Origin: Gammaproteobacteria bacterium
GTDB taxonomy: Bacteria; Pseudomonadota; Gammaproteobacteria; GCA-001735895
DNA: 43,550 bases
Direction of reading: 5' to 3'
Assembly (NCBI GenBank): GCA_030595795.1
Contig: JAUVCH010000018.1
Location: 1 to 43,550 of the forward strand
Below the pieces are notes generated by a model. That model did not search any database and was not told where the DNA came from. It was given only the letters and a program-made list of their open reading frames with translations. Positions 35,408 to 43,550 of the stretch are shown here, in pieces (position 1 is the first letter of the stretch; each line of letters starts with the position of its first letter). A program made the translations under genes and the position numbers.

Positions 35408-36697
35408 CTAGAGACCGGCGAATACACGCCCGGCTGCTTCGATAGTCGCCTGGATATCGTCTTTGCTATGCGCAGAACTGACGAAGCCGGTCTCGAAGGC
35501 CGACGGTGCCAGGTAGACGCCTTGCTCCAGCATGCCATGGAAGAATCGCTTAAAGCGCTCGACATCGCATTGAGCGACGTGTTCGAAGCGACTGACTTCC
35601 GGCTGGTCGGTAAAAAACAGGCCAAACATCGCGCCCACGCGATTAGCCTGCATCGGGATATTATTGGCCTTCGCCGCATCGAGAATGCCATTGACCAGTT
35701 GTTCTGTCTTCTCGCTCAATTCCGTATAAAAACCGTCGCGCCTGATAATTTCCAGATTCTTTAATCCTGCCGACATCGCAACCGGATTACCCGATAAAGT
35801 ACCTGCCTGATAAACAGGCCCGAGCGGCGCGATATGACTCATGATTTCTTTTTTACCGCCAAAGGCACCAACCGGCATACCACCACCGATCACCTTGCCC
35901 AAAGTCGTCAAGTCGGGTTTGATGCCGTAAAGCCCCTGCGCCCCCGTAAGGCCAACACGAAAACCGGTCATCACTTCATCAAAAATCAGCACGCTCGAAC
36001 TGGCATCACAGCCCTCGCGTAGCGCTTGCAGAAAACCATCCACCGGCGGCACACAATTCATATTGCCGGCTACCGGCTCGACGATCACGCAAGCAACTTC
36101 GTTACCGATTTCGGCGAGCACCTGCCGAACCTGCTCGATGTTATTGTATTCCAGGGTTATCGTGTTTTGCGCCAGCGCCTCCGGGACACCGGGAGAACTA
36201 GGCACTCCCAGGGTTAATGCACCAGAGCCAGCTTTGACCAGTAACGAATCGGCATGACCGTGGTAACAGCCTTCGAATTTTATAATTTTATCGCGCCCGG
36301 TAAAGCCACGAGCGAGGCGAATCGCACTCATAGTCGCTTCGGTACCGGAACAGGTCATGCGAATCAGATCCAGATTAGGCATAACTTCACAGATTTGCTC
36401 GGCCAGTTGGACCTCGACCCGAGTCGGTGCGCCAAACCCTAAGCCATTGCGTACAGTCGCGGTAACGGCTTCGATGATTTCGGCATTGGCGTGCCCGCAA
36501 ATCATCGGTCCCCAGGAACCGACATAATCGATGTAGGCATTGCCGTCTACATCGAACATGTTTGCACCTTCGGCGCGCTCGAAAAATACTGGTGTGCCAC
36601 CGACGCCGTTAAAAGCACGAACGGGTGAATTGACGCCGCCTGGAATTACTTTACAGGCCTGCTGAAATAACGCTTCTGATTGAGTCATATTAGTCAT
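35408..36697 (-). CDS. hemL: Glutamate-1-semialdehyde 2,1-aminomutase
   Basis: A fold-type I PLP enzyme of 429 residues. It has [11 protein letters not shown] near residue 19, [10 protein letters not shown], the YHGHADSLL motif, [10 protein letters not shown] and the PLP lysine in [17 protein letters not shown]. It converts glutamate-1-semialdehyde to 5-aminolevulinate in the C5 heme pathway. It follows thiD leftward by 25 bp, so the two may be co-transcribed. Complete. Confidence 0.97.
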   Translation of the reverse strand: MTNMTQSEALFQQACKVIPGGVNSPVRAFNGVGGTPVFFERAEGANMFDVDGNAYIDYVGSWGPMICGHANAEIIEAVTATVRNGLGFGAPTRVEVQLAEQICEVMPNLDLIRMTCSGTEATMSAIRLARGFTGRDKIIKFEGCYHGHADSLLVKAGSGALTLGVPSSPGVPEALAQNTITLEYNNIEQVRQVLAEIGNEVACVIVEPVAGNMNCVPPVDGFLQALREGCDASSSVLIFDEVMTGFRVGLTGAQGLYGIKPDLTTLGKVIGGGMPVGAFGGKKEIMSHIAPLGPVYQAGTLSGNPVAMSAGLKNLEIIRRDGFYTELSEKTEQLVNGILDAAKANNIPMQANRVGAMFGLFFTDQPEVSRFEHVAQCDVERFKRFFHGMLEQGVYLAPSAFETGFVSSAHSKDDIQATIEAAGRVFAGL

Positions 36698-36721
36698 AGC
36701 TTTCTCTGATTGTGTGCTTAC

Positions 36722-37534
36722 TTACTCTTCATCTTCGGTCATCCAGTAAAAACGCGAAGGCTGGTGTTGCCCCATACCGTAGCGTGAGGCATGTTTCAGG
36801 GTCTGCCAGCAGTAATCCTGTGCTTCTCGTATTGCCGAAATAAAATCCAGATCCTGGGCCAGTAATGCTGCCAGAGCAGCCGACAGGGTACAACCCGCAC
36901 CATAAAATTCCTGTTTAATCCGTGGCCATTCATATTGTTCGATAATACGATAATTATGATAAAGCGTATTAGTAATCGCCTCGCTGGGTTCGCGGCGGCC
37001 ACTGAGTAAAATATGCTCGCAACCGTTATCCATCAAACCCTGCATCATCGCATTCTGGTTATCGGCTTCGGGGATTAGCATCGCCGCTTCGAGCGAATTT
37101 AGGGTCATCACAGAAGACTGTGACACCATGAGTTCTCGAATGGTTTCCACCACTTCATCTTCGGCCAGCTCCATGCCATTACTGGCAACCAGCATGGGGT
37201 CGAATATCACCGGCGTATCCGGGTAATCGATCAAAATTTCATGGATAGCCTGTGTGCCTTCCTCACTACCGATCATCCCTACTTTAATCGCCGCTACCGG
37301 CGTATCTTCGAGCACCGCACGAGCACTCTGGATAATGATATCGTCGTCGATAGGAATCAGGCTGGAAACCTGTTGCGAGTCCTGCACGCTTAGGCAGGTG
37401 ACAACCGTACTGGCATGGCAGCCCTGGCTGACAATCGCTTCAATATCGGCAGCGATACCGCTGGCACCGGTTGAATCGTGGAAGTTAAAACTCAATACCG
37501 TTGGGTTGGAGTCGGGGATATCGGCTGCGGACAT
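36722..37534 (-). CDS. thiD: Hydroxymethylpyrimidine/phosphomethylpyrimidine kinase
   Basis: A ribokinase-fold enzyme of 270 residues with a FNFHDSTGASGIAADIEAI start, DPMLVASNG and the anion-hole GAGCTLSAALAA. It phosphorylates HMP and HMP-P in thiamine synthesis. No thiamine riboswitch was recognised in the 177 bp upstream. Complete. Confidence 0.93.
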   Translation of the reverse strand: MSAADIPDSNPTVLSFNFHDSTGASGIAADIEAIVSQGCHASTVVTCLSVQDSQQVSSLIPIDDDIIIQSARAVLEDTPVAAIKVGMIGSEEGTQAIHEILIDYPDTPVIFDPMLVASNGMELAEDEVVETIRELMVSQSSVMTLNSLEAAMLIPEADNQNAMMQGLMDNGCEHILLSGRREPSEAITNTLYHNYRIIEQYEWPRIKQEFYGAGCTLSAALAALLAQDLDFISAIREAQDYCWQTLKHASRYGMGQHQPSRFYWMTEDEE

Positions 37535-37711
37535 TAATATGAGGGTACTGAAAAAGCGCGGAGTATAGCGGTTATCAACGAGCTTCGGAACAATTTGTGT
37601 TGCTCAATTTGGGATTCAAATCAAATAAACTGCTGTTGAAATATCCGAACAATCGCTAAAATTCAGAAATACTTGAAACTCGCGATCTTATAAAAAAACC
37701 AACCCTCAGAT

Positions 37712-38572
37712 TCACTTCCTCACCATCCCCGAAATAATCTCATCTTTAAATGTCAATTGATCGCCGTCAAGATGTATCCTCACTAAGTGGATTCGCATAT
37801 TTTCATCACCAAAATTCTCCAAATACAAAAACATATTGCTATCATTTGTATTGTTGCAGGATGATAACGACCCACACATGTACTGGGTAAATGTGTGCCC
37901 GTGGTACAGGTCGGTGGATCTTCTTAATTCCAGCTCATGGGTATGACCACAGAAAACATGTTCAATATTGTGCTCCCTGACAAAATCAATGAGGCGCAGG
38001 GGGTTGTGAAGTGGATGAGCGTCGGTCCCAAGAATTGAATAATGAACCAGCAGTACCGCCTTTTCATAGGTCAACTGCTTCAGAGCCGCTGAAACAGTGC
38101 GCAATATCTCCTCATCAACATATCCATCGTCGCTGTACAATTGACTGGTATCAATACTGACAACTAACACCGAGTCTCCATCGACTGAAATTGTTTCAAT
38201 AAAGTTGATATCAGTAAAATTGTCGCTCAACTTGGTAATACGTCGATCCAGAAAAACATTCTCTTTGACGCACCGCTCAATATCCAATGGATAGATTATT
38301 TCTGGGTCGTATATGTATTTCTTAAAAAACTCTGAACCCCGCATGTTTCTCTTATCATGGTTCCCAATAACGGAAATTAAGTGCTTGCATTTGATAGATT
38401 TTAGAAAATTGCTTACGTCTTGATATTCACTCTCAAGACCGTCAGTCGTGTTATCTCCGGTATTGAAAACGATATCGGCCTCATAGGAATTTAGCTTCTC
38501 GAGCAAGATCTTATCGCTGCCTTCCCAATGCCGGGGGCCGAAATGTATGTCCGAAATATGTAATATATTCAA
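37712..38572 (-). CDS. Calcineurin-like metallophosphoesterase
   Basis: All five metallophosphoesterase blocks are present: DIHFGPRHW, NTGDNTTDG, IGNHDKR, VHYSILGTDAH and CGHTHELELR. The fold is that of a 3',5'-cAMP or nucleotide phosphodiesterase, but the substrate is unknown. I start it at the TTG at 38572 (LNILHISDIH), preceded by a GAGAG site; the in-frame ATG at 38674 adds 34 residues without family resemblance. It is isolated. Confidence 0.85.
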   Translation of the reverse strand: MNILHISDIHFGPRHWEGSDKILLEKLNSYEADIVFNTGDNTTDGLESEYQDVSNFLKSIKCKHLISVIGNHDKRNMRGSEFFKKYIYDPEIIYPLDIERCVKENVFLDRRITKLSDNFTDINFIETISVDGDSVLVVSIDTSQLYSDDGYVDEEILRTVSAALKQLTYEKAVLLVHYSILGTDAHPLHNPLRLIDFVREHNIEHVFCGHTHELELRRSTDLYHGHTFTQYMCGSLSSCNNTNDSNMFLYLENFGDENMRIHLVRIHLDGDQLTFKDEIISGMVRK

Positions 38573-38872
38573 TTTGCATCTCTCATTAAAGGTTTTCAAC
38601 CTGGATCCTGCACACAATAGAGGGTTAGTAGTAATTAAGCACGCTTTGTTAGTAGCAGCGGGGCTCAGAGTCAACCATTAGCAGTCCCTTACTGTTTTGT
38701 CAGGGAGATTATTTAGGGAGAAAAGTAAGCGTGTGTAAGGTTATGATGTTCATTCGGCTGGGGCGATATATCTGTGCGAAATATGCACCAGCAATATTTA
38801 AAATTCTCTCCTATACTTACTCATACCCGCACGACCTCGGTGTAGATCACGCCAATTGATCGGGTACAAACT

Positions 38873-38888
38873 ATTAACCACGGTTAAT
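38873..38888. promoter_or_regulatory. Palindrome upstream of the hybrid kinase gene
   Basis: ATTAACC-AC-GGTTAAT is a perfect dyad (7-bp arms) about 54 bp before the start codon and may be a regulator-binding site. The 270-bp gap around it holds no other gene. Confidence 0.4.
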
Positions 38889-38941
38889 TTTTAATAATCG
38901 TTGATTTTATTGATACCCCAACAGCAGGGAAGGCTGCACAC

Positions 38942-40111
38942 ATGGTTTTGACTATGCCATCGAGTTTAATACATAACGACGCGGAGCCAGTTTATAGGCG
39001 TGTGCTACTGATTGACGACGATATTGATTTCGCGACTGCCAATGCAGATTTCCTCGAGGAATTTGGATACGAGGTTAAAATCGCTCACGATGAGCACCAG
39101 GCTCTTGACATCCTTTCTAGTTTTGACCCCCAGATCGCGTTGATCGATATAAACCTGGGACAATCCAACGGTATAGATCTAATACCGCTTATGCGAAAAA
39201 TTAGGATCGATTTAATCTGTATAATGCTAACCGGTAATTCCGATATCGAATCACCTATCAAAGCTTTGCGACTAGGGGCTAACGACTATTTGCGCAAACC
39301 GGTCAATCTCGAAGATTTGCTTGCAGTACTGGAACGCTGCGCTAAAACCCAGAAATTAGAAAAGGATAAAAGAGCGGCAGATATAGCCAGGGAGGAGGCC
39401 ACTGCGGCAAGTCAGGCAAAAACACAGTTCTTATCGACCATGAGCCATGAATTGAGGACTCCTTTGAACGCGATTTTGGGTTTTGCACAGGTATTAGATT
39501 CCGACTCCAATGAACCGTTGACCGAAAATCAAAAAATAATAGTCGACTTTATTATCAGAGGCGGAAACAATTTACTCGACCTGGTCACTCAGGTACTCGA
39601 TTTGAACAAAATTGAAGCGAAAGGCCTTGATCTTAGTGCGGAATATATTCCGGTTTCCGATATCGTTAAAGGAAGCATTGACCTGTTACGTATGCGGGCC
39701 GACCAGGACGGTGTGCAGATTTTCAACCAGACTGCTAACCTGGAGCTACCGCTGCTGTGGACAGACAGGGAGCAGTTGACCAAAGCGTTATCTAGTCTTT
39801 TGTCTAACGCGATTAAGTATAATAGCGAGGGAGGAACTGTTACCGTGGCATGCGAGAACATTCCCGACCACAAGCTAAGGATAAGCGTTCAGGATACTGG
39901 CGAGGGTATTCCGATCGAAGACCAGCCCTCCCTTTTTATACCATTTGAACGCCTTGGACGCGAAGCCGGTAAGATAGAAGGTGCCGGCATTGGATTACTA
40001 TTAACTCGCCAAATAATCGAGTTACTCGGCGGCAATATTGGTTTCGAAAGTGAGGCAGGAAAGGGGAGCACATTCTGGCTGGATGTTCCGTTAAGAGCCA
40101 ACATGCATTAA
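38942..40111 (+). CDS. Response-regulator receiver fused to histidine kinase
   Basis: A 389-residue protein: receiver domain (about 19-135, phospho-acceptor Asp69, Thr97, Lys119), linker coiled coil, HisKA domain with SHELRTPLN (His169) and HATPase_c domain (DTGEGIP, GAGIGL). There are no membrane segments or sensor. The receiver-first order suggests it gets phosphate from another kinase or a chemosensory protein and modulates its own kinase part. No partner regulator gene is nearby, so it is an orphan. It converges on ampG with a four-base overlap. Confidence 0.92.
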   Translation: MVLTMPSSLIHNDAEPVYRRVLLIDDDIDFATANADFLEEFGYEVKIAHDEHQALDILSSFDPQIALIDINLGQSNGIDLIPLMRKIRIDLICIMLTGNSDIESPIKALRLGANDYLRKPVNLEDLLAVLERCAKTQKLEKDKRAADIAREEATAASQAKTQFLSTMSHELRTPLNAILGFAQVLDSDSNEPLTENQKIIVDFIIRGGNNLLDLVTQVLDLNKIEAKGLDLSAEYIPVSDIVKGSIDLLRMRADQDGVQIFNQTANLELPLLWTDREQLTKALSSLLSNAIKYNSEGGTVTVACENIPDHKLRISVQDTGEGIPIEDQPSLFIPFERLGREAGKIEGAGIGLLLTRQIIELLGGNIGFESEAGKGSTFWLDVPLRANMH

Positions 40112-41475
40112 TTTGACGGCCTGTTTCTCTCCACCAACCCCAACCTCTCATGCCGCATCAACACCACGATCAAAGCGATTGAAGGCAACCCGAGTGCAGC
40201 GGCATAGGTGAAAAATACCAGGTAACTGCTGGCATCCACTATCATCCCTGAAAACCCCGCCAGAAATTTTGCTAGCAGCAGCATAATGGAGCTGAACAAG
40301 GCATATTGAGTGGCGGTATAAGCCTTGTTAGTAAGCGCCGACAGATAGGCAACAAAGGTAGTCGTCGCAATGCCTGCCGCGAGGTTATCCGCACCCACCA
40401 CCAGAATCAACCAGATCAGTTCGGCGTTCTGCGTTGCCAGCCAGGCAAACAAAAGATTGGTGAGCACCACCAACACTGCCCCCGTCATCAGCATACGCAT
40501 CTTACCGTAATGCATGACCAGTACACCGCCTATCAGGGCTCCAGCAATAGTCACCAATGGCCCTACCGTTTTAGTCACCAATCCTATCTCTAGCTCGTTG
40601 TAGCCCATATCGATATAAAAAGGATTAGCCATTACACCGAGGGTAATATCGCTGATCCGAAATACCATGATGAACGATAAAATCACCACAGCGAACATGC
40701 CGTGTCGAGAAAAGAATTCGGCGAACGGGCTAACTACCGCAGCTGCAAACCACTGCTGCAGGCGTAAAATTATGCTAGGCGATTTATTCGACGTTGCAAC
40801 TAATACATCGATCACTTTGCGCTCGGTTTCCAGCTGCTGTGCATTTAATTCGTGATCTGGTTCAGGGATTAAAAATACCGTCACCATGCCCAACAACATA
40901 AACGCCGCCATAAAGCTATAAGCCAACGGCCATGAATAGAAATAGGCAAGAGAGAACGCACCACCGCCGGCGACAATCATTCCCAAACGATAACCCAGCT
41001 GATAAGCGCCAGCCATTGCCCCCTGGTATTCCTCACCCAGTGCTTCGATACGCCAGGCATCGATCGCGATGTCCTGAGTCGCCGAGGCGAACGCGGTCAA
41101 TACTGCAAACAGCACCAACGACTGCAACTGGCTCAGTGGGTCACTCCCCGCCATATTCAACAAGCCAAAAATTATCCCGGCCTGCGCCAGTAGCATCCAG
41201 CTACGCCGCTTACCCAGCGTTGAGGTCAACAACGGTAGTGGCATGCGATCCACCAGCGGCGACCAGAGGAATTTGAATCCATAGGCCAATGCCACCCAAC
41301 TGACAAATCCGATAGTGGTCTTATCCACGCCTTCTACCCGCAGCCAGGCGGACAGAGTGCCGAATACCAGCAACAGTGGTAACCCGGCGGAAAAACCGAG
41401 GAACAACATTGCAATCACGCGCGGCTGGCGATACACCAGGAATGATTGCAACCAGTTATGCGGTGACTCTCTCAT
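40108..41475 (-). CDS. ampG: AmpG-family muropeptide permease (MFS)
   Basis: A 455-residue protein with about twelve membrane segments. LLVFGTLSAWLRVEGVDKTTIGFVSW and the LGKRRSWMLLAQ and FASATQDIAIDAWRIE motifs are characteristic of AmpG. It imports GlcNAc-anhydroMurNAc peptides for cell-wall recycling, so with mpl it completes that route. The C-terminal half holds TFVAYLSALTNKAYTATQYALFSS. Complete. Confidence 0.92.
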   Translation of the reverse strand: MRESPHNWLQSFLVYRQPRVIAMLFLGFSAGLPLLLVFGTLSAWLRVEGVDKTTIGFVSWVALAYGFKFLWSPLVDRMPLPLLTSTLGKRRSWMLLAQAGIIFGLLNMAGSDPLSQLQSLVLFAVLTAFASATQDIAIDAWRIEALGEEYQGAMAGAYQLGYRLGMIVAGGGAFSLAYFYSWPLAYSFMAAFMLLGMVTVFLIPEPDHELNAQQLETERKVIDVLVATSNKSPSIILRLQQWFAAAVVSPFAEFFSRHGMFAVVILSFIMVFRISDITLGVMANPFYIDMGYNELEIGLVTKTVGPLVTIAGALIGGVLVMHYGKMRMLMTGAVLVVLTNLLFAWLATQNAELIWLILVVGADNLAAGIATTTFVAYLSALTNKAYTATQYALFSSIMLLLAKFLAGFSGMIVDASSYLVFFTYAAALGLPSIALIVVLMRHERLGLVERNRPSN

Positions 41476-41485
41476 GTTTTCAGGC

Positions 41486-42265
41486 TCAGGTCTGAACGTT
41501 GAAATCGTAATCCAGAATCAGCGGCGCATGATCGGAAAATCGCTCATCCTTATAAATACTGGCTTTTTGAATGGTCGATTTCAGACCAGGGGTAACAATA
41601 TGATAATCGAGGCGCCAGCCGACATTCTTATCCCAGGACTGACCGCGATTCGACCACCAGGTGTATTGCTCTTCGCGCTGGTCGACTTCGCGGAAGGCAT
41701 CGACGAAGCCGACTCGGTCGAACAGGTCGCTTAACCAGGCTCGCTCTTCAGGCAAAAACCCGGAGTTTTTCTGGTTCGAGCGCCAATTCTTTAAATCGAT
41801 ATTCTGATGTGCGATATTCCAGTCGCCACAAATAATGAACTCTCGATGTTTTCGTCGCATCGATTGCAAATGCAGCATGAAGCTATCCATGAAACGCCAT
41901 TTCGATTCCTGTCGATGATCACCCGACGAACCCGATGGCGCATAAAGCGAAATCACCGAGAGGTTTTTATAACGGTATTCGAGATAGCGGCCTTCGTTAT
42001 CAAATTCCGACTCGCCGAAGCCGCGGATGATTTTCTGTGGCTGATGTAAGCTATAAATCGCTGTGCCGCTGTAGCCCTTTTTCTGTGCGTCGAAGTAACT
42101 GCTGACATATTTATCGGGGTGAAACATCGGGTCTTCGAGCTGATCGACCTGAGCCTTGGTTTCCTGAATGCAGACAAAATCTGCTTTCTGCTTCGCTAAC
42201 CAGGGGAAAAAACCCTTGCGAGACGCTGCGCGTATGCCATTTGTATTAACCGATATTACGCGCAT
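41486..42265 (-). CDS. xthA: Exodeoxyribonuclease III
   Basis: A 259-residue endonuclease/exonuclease/phosphatase-fold enzyme. Active-site motifs NTNGIRAA, CIQETKAQ, SLYAPSG, GDWNIAH and SDHAPLILDYDF are present. It acts on abasic sites and 3' ends in base-excision repair. I start it at the ATG at 42265 (MRVISVNTNGIR), since the in-frame ATG upstream adds nine non-homologous residues. It is divergent from pyrE, a common pairing. Confidence 0.95.
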   Translation of the reverse strand: MRVISVNTNGIRAASRKGFFPWLAKQKADFVCIQETKAQVDQLEDPMFHPDKYVSSYFDAQKKGYSGTAIYSLHQPQKIIRGFGESEFDNEGRYLEYRYKNLSVISLYAPSGSSGDHRQESKWRFMDSFMLHLQSMRRKHREFIICGDWNIAHQNIDLKNWRSNQKNSGFLPEERAWLSDLFDRVGFVDAFREVDQREEQYTWWSNRGQSWDKNVGWRLDYHIVTPGLKSTIQKASIYKDERFSDHAPLILDYDFNVQT

Positions 42266-42336
42266 TTTAGCTTCACCACTTTCATTCAACAAAACAGGCG
42301 TTATGATACATCAGATAATTTCAAACCGGGCAAACT

Positions 42337-42975
42337 ATGCAAGACTATCAATCGCAATTTCTCGATTACTGCCTGAAACGGGGCGCACTTAAATTCGGCG
42401 AATTCACGCTTAAATCTGGGCGTATCAGTCCTTATTTCTTTAATGCCGGTATTTTCAATACCGGCGCGGATTTATCTGCTCTGGCAGGGTATTACGCCGA
42501 GGCGATTGTGCATTCTGGCGTCGAAACCGATTTAATCTTTGGCCCAGCCTACAAGGGCATCCCACTGGCCGCGATTACCGCCAGCGCACTATTCGAGCAG
42601 CATCAGCGTGATATCCCCTACGCATTCGATCGCAAAGAAACTAAAAACCATGGCGAAGGTGGGATTACCGTCGGAGCTGCCATCGAGGGCCGGGTAATGA
42701 TTATCGACGATGTGATTACAGCTGGTACGGCGATTCGGCTATCGATGCAACTCATCGAATCACTCGGCGCAAAAGTGACAGCGGTGACCATTGCTCTGGA
42801 TCGACAGGAAAAGGGTCAGGGGGAACTTTCTGCAATACAGGAACTCGAATCTCTTGGAGTACGCGTTATACCTATTATTTGTCTCGCCGATATAATGCAG
42901 TATCTGGAAGCTATCGGCAAAACAGAGGATGTAAATCGACTCAGGGCGTACCGGCAACAATACGGCATCGGCTAA
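42337..42975 (+). CDS. pyrE: Orotate phosphoribosyltransferase
   Basis: A 212-residue enzyme with the PRPP-binding motif [15 protein letters not shown] and the [10 protein letters not shown] and [13 protein letters not shown] segments. It makes OMP from orotate and PRPP in pyrimidine synthesis. Complete. It precedes a DUF1223 gene by 27 bp. Confidence 0.97.
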   Translation: MQDYQSQFLDYCLKRGALKFGEFTLKSGRISPYFFNAGIFNTGADLSALAGYYAEAIVHSGVETDLIFGPAYKGIPLAAITASALFEQHQRDIPYAFDRKETKNHGEGGITVGAAIEGRVMIIDDVITAGTAIRLSMQLIESLGAKVTAVTIALDRQEKGQGELSAIQELESLGVRVIPIICLADIMQYLEAIGKTEDVNRLRAYRQQYGIG

Positions 42976-43002
42976 ACCCACTCACTTTTAACAGGAGGGA
43001 TT

Positions 43003-43550
43003 ATGATTCGCTTAATAGTAATTGGCTGCCTGCTAAGCCTGTCGGTACAGGCCAACGAGAGCCTGACCGTCCAGAGTAACGGCCAAAAGACCGCAGTCGT
43101 CGAACTATATACCTCCGAGGGATGCAGCAGTTGCCCACCAGCCGACCAATGGCTGGAAGCCCTGATCGAAGCCTCTACCGACGAACTCGATGTACTGGCC
43201 CTGGCTTTTCATGTCGATTACTGGGATTACATCGGCTGGAAGGATCGCTTCGCCAGCCCAGCAAATACCAGCCGACAGCGCCAGCTCGGAGCCAATAATC
43301 TTCAAAACACCATCTACACCCCCGAATTTTTTGTTGGCGGCAAGGAAACCAGAGGCACGCGCAATATACTCAAGAAGATTTACGCCGCAAATGATATGAA
43401 AGCCGAGATCGATCTAAAGCTAACTATCTCTAAAATAAATAATAACCTCCAACTGGAACTGTCACCCGTCGGCAATATGCCAGACTCCAGGCCATTGCAT
43501 CATCGCTTCTTTATCTACGAGAAAAACCTGGCGAGTGATGTAACCCGCGG
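43003..43550 (+). CDS. DUF1223 secreted thioredoxin-like protein (cut by window end)
   Basis: After a strong AGGAGGG site, the frame begins with a signal peptide (IRLIVIGCLLSLSVQA) and the DUF1223 motif VELYTSEGCSSCPPAD, with a CxxC pair like thioredoxin-fold proteins. DYWDYIGWKDRFASP and YTPEFFVGG follow. At least 182 codons are open and the gene runs off the right edge. Periplasmic redox or binding role; function is not established. Confidence 0.85.
   Translation, partial: MIRLIVIGCLLSLSVQANESLTVQSNGQKTAVVELYTSEGCSSCPPADQWLEALIEASTDELDVLALAFHVDYWDYIGWKDRFASPANTSRQRQLGANNLQNTIYTPEFFVGGKETRGTRNILKKIYAANDMKAEIDLKLTISKINNNLQLELSPVGNMPDSRPLHHRFFIYEKNLASDVTR

Noticed and set aside
36722..37711. 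Thiamine riboswitch before thiD
   Set aside because: No conserved THI-box elements were seen in the 177-bp upstream gap.

Overview
The window reads as chromosomal DNA of a free-living gammaproteobacterium of moderate GC content. The evidence is the set of gammaproteobacterial housekeeping genes and neighbourhoods: mrp/metG, glyQ-glyS-gmhB-plsC, mpl-ubiX, xthA opposite pyrE, a DUF3581 protein, AmpG and heptose biosynthesis (GmhB). I cannot fix the order or family from sequence alone. No tRNA, rRNA, CRISPR array, prophage or intact transposase was recognised.

Layout. 1-9434: EamA permease, secreted VWA protein, coiled-coil OmpA protein, Mrp, MetG, an unusual DUF4124-trypsin protease, a PilZ protein and an SDR. 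9435-13871: an Lrp/AsnC regulator with a long inverted-repeat operator, a Cys/Met-metabolism PLP enzyme, a LysE exporter, an unknown protein and a thiolase. 13872-16596: a strip of gene decay holding a GDCCVxC small protein without its first Cys pair, an SDR lacking its catalytic core, an EamA C-terminal half, a GST with an internal out-of-frame deletion, and a frameshifted hydrolase remnant. 16597-21119: Zn-type alcohol dehydrogenase, a candidate leftward small RNA with a C-rich loop, then a MocR regulator coupled to recQ. 21120-22385: a single integron gene cassette with a full attC site, inserted between the converging recQ and ABC-F genes with no integrase nearby. 22386-30119: ABC-F ATPase, DUF3581, and the glyQ-glyS-gmhB-plsC-barrel protein operon. 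30328-35383: membrane protein, mpl, a Ser/Thr kinase with a cyclic-nucleotide-binding domain, ubiX, a LON-substrate-binding protein and a chalcone-isomerase-like protein. 35408-43550: hemL, thiD, a metallophosphoesterase, a receiver-histidine kinase, ampG, xthA, pyrE and a DUF1223 gene running off the end.

How parts connect. mpl (peptidoglycan recycling) and ampG (muropeptide import) serve one pathway but lie about 8 kb apart. glyQ/glyS make the two-subunit glycyl-tRNA synthetase. gmhB and plsC supply the outer envelope. The Lrp regulator, PLP enzyme and LysE exporter look like an amino-acid catabolism and export operon under autoregulation.

The three observations most worth following are the lone integron cassette with its AT-rich three-membrane-segment coiled-coil gene, the candidate small RNA at 17648-17745 that would show an anti-Shine-Dalgarno loop and shares a regulatory region with the MocR gene, and the dense decay strip. 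Functions are inferred from motifs and family knowledge; no database search was run.
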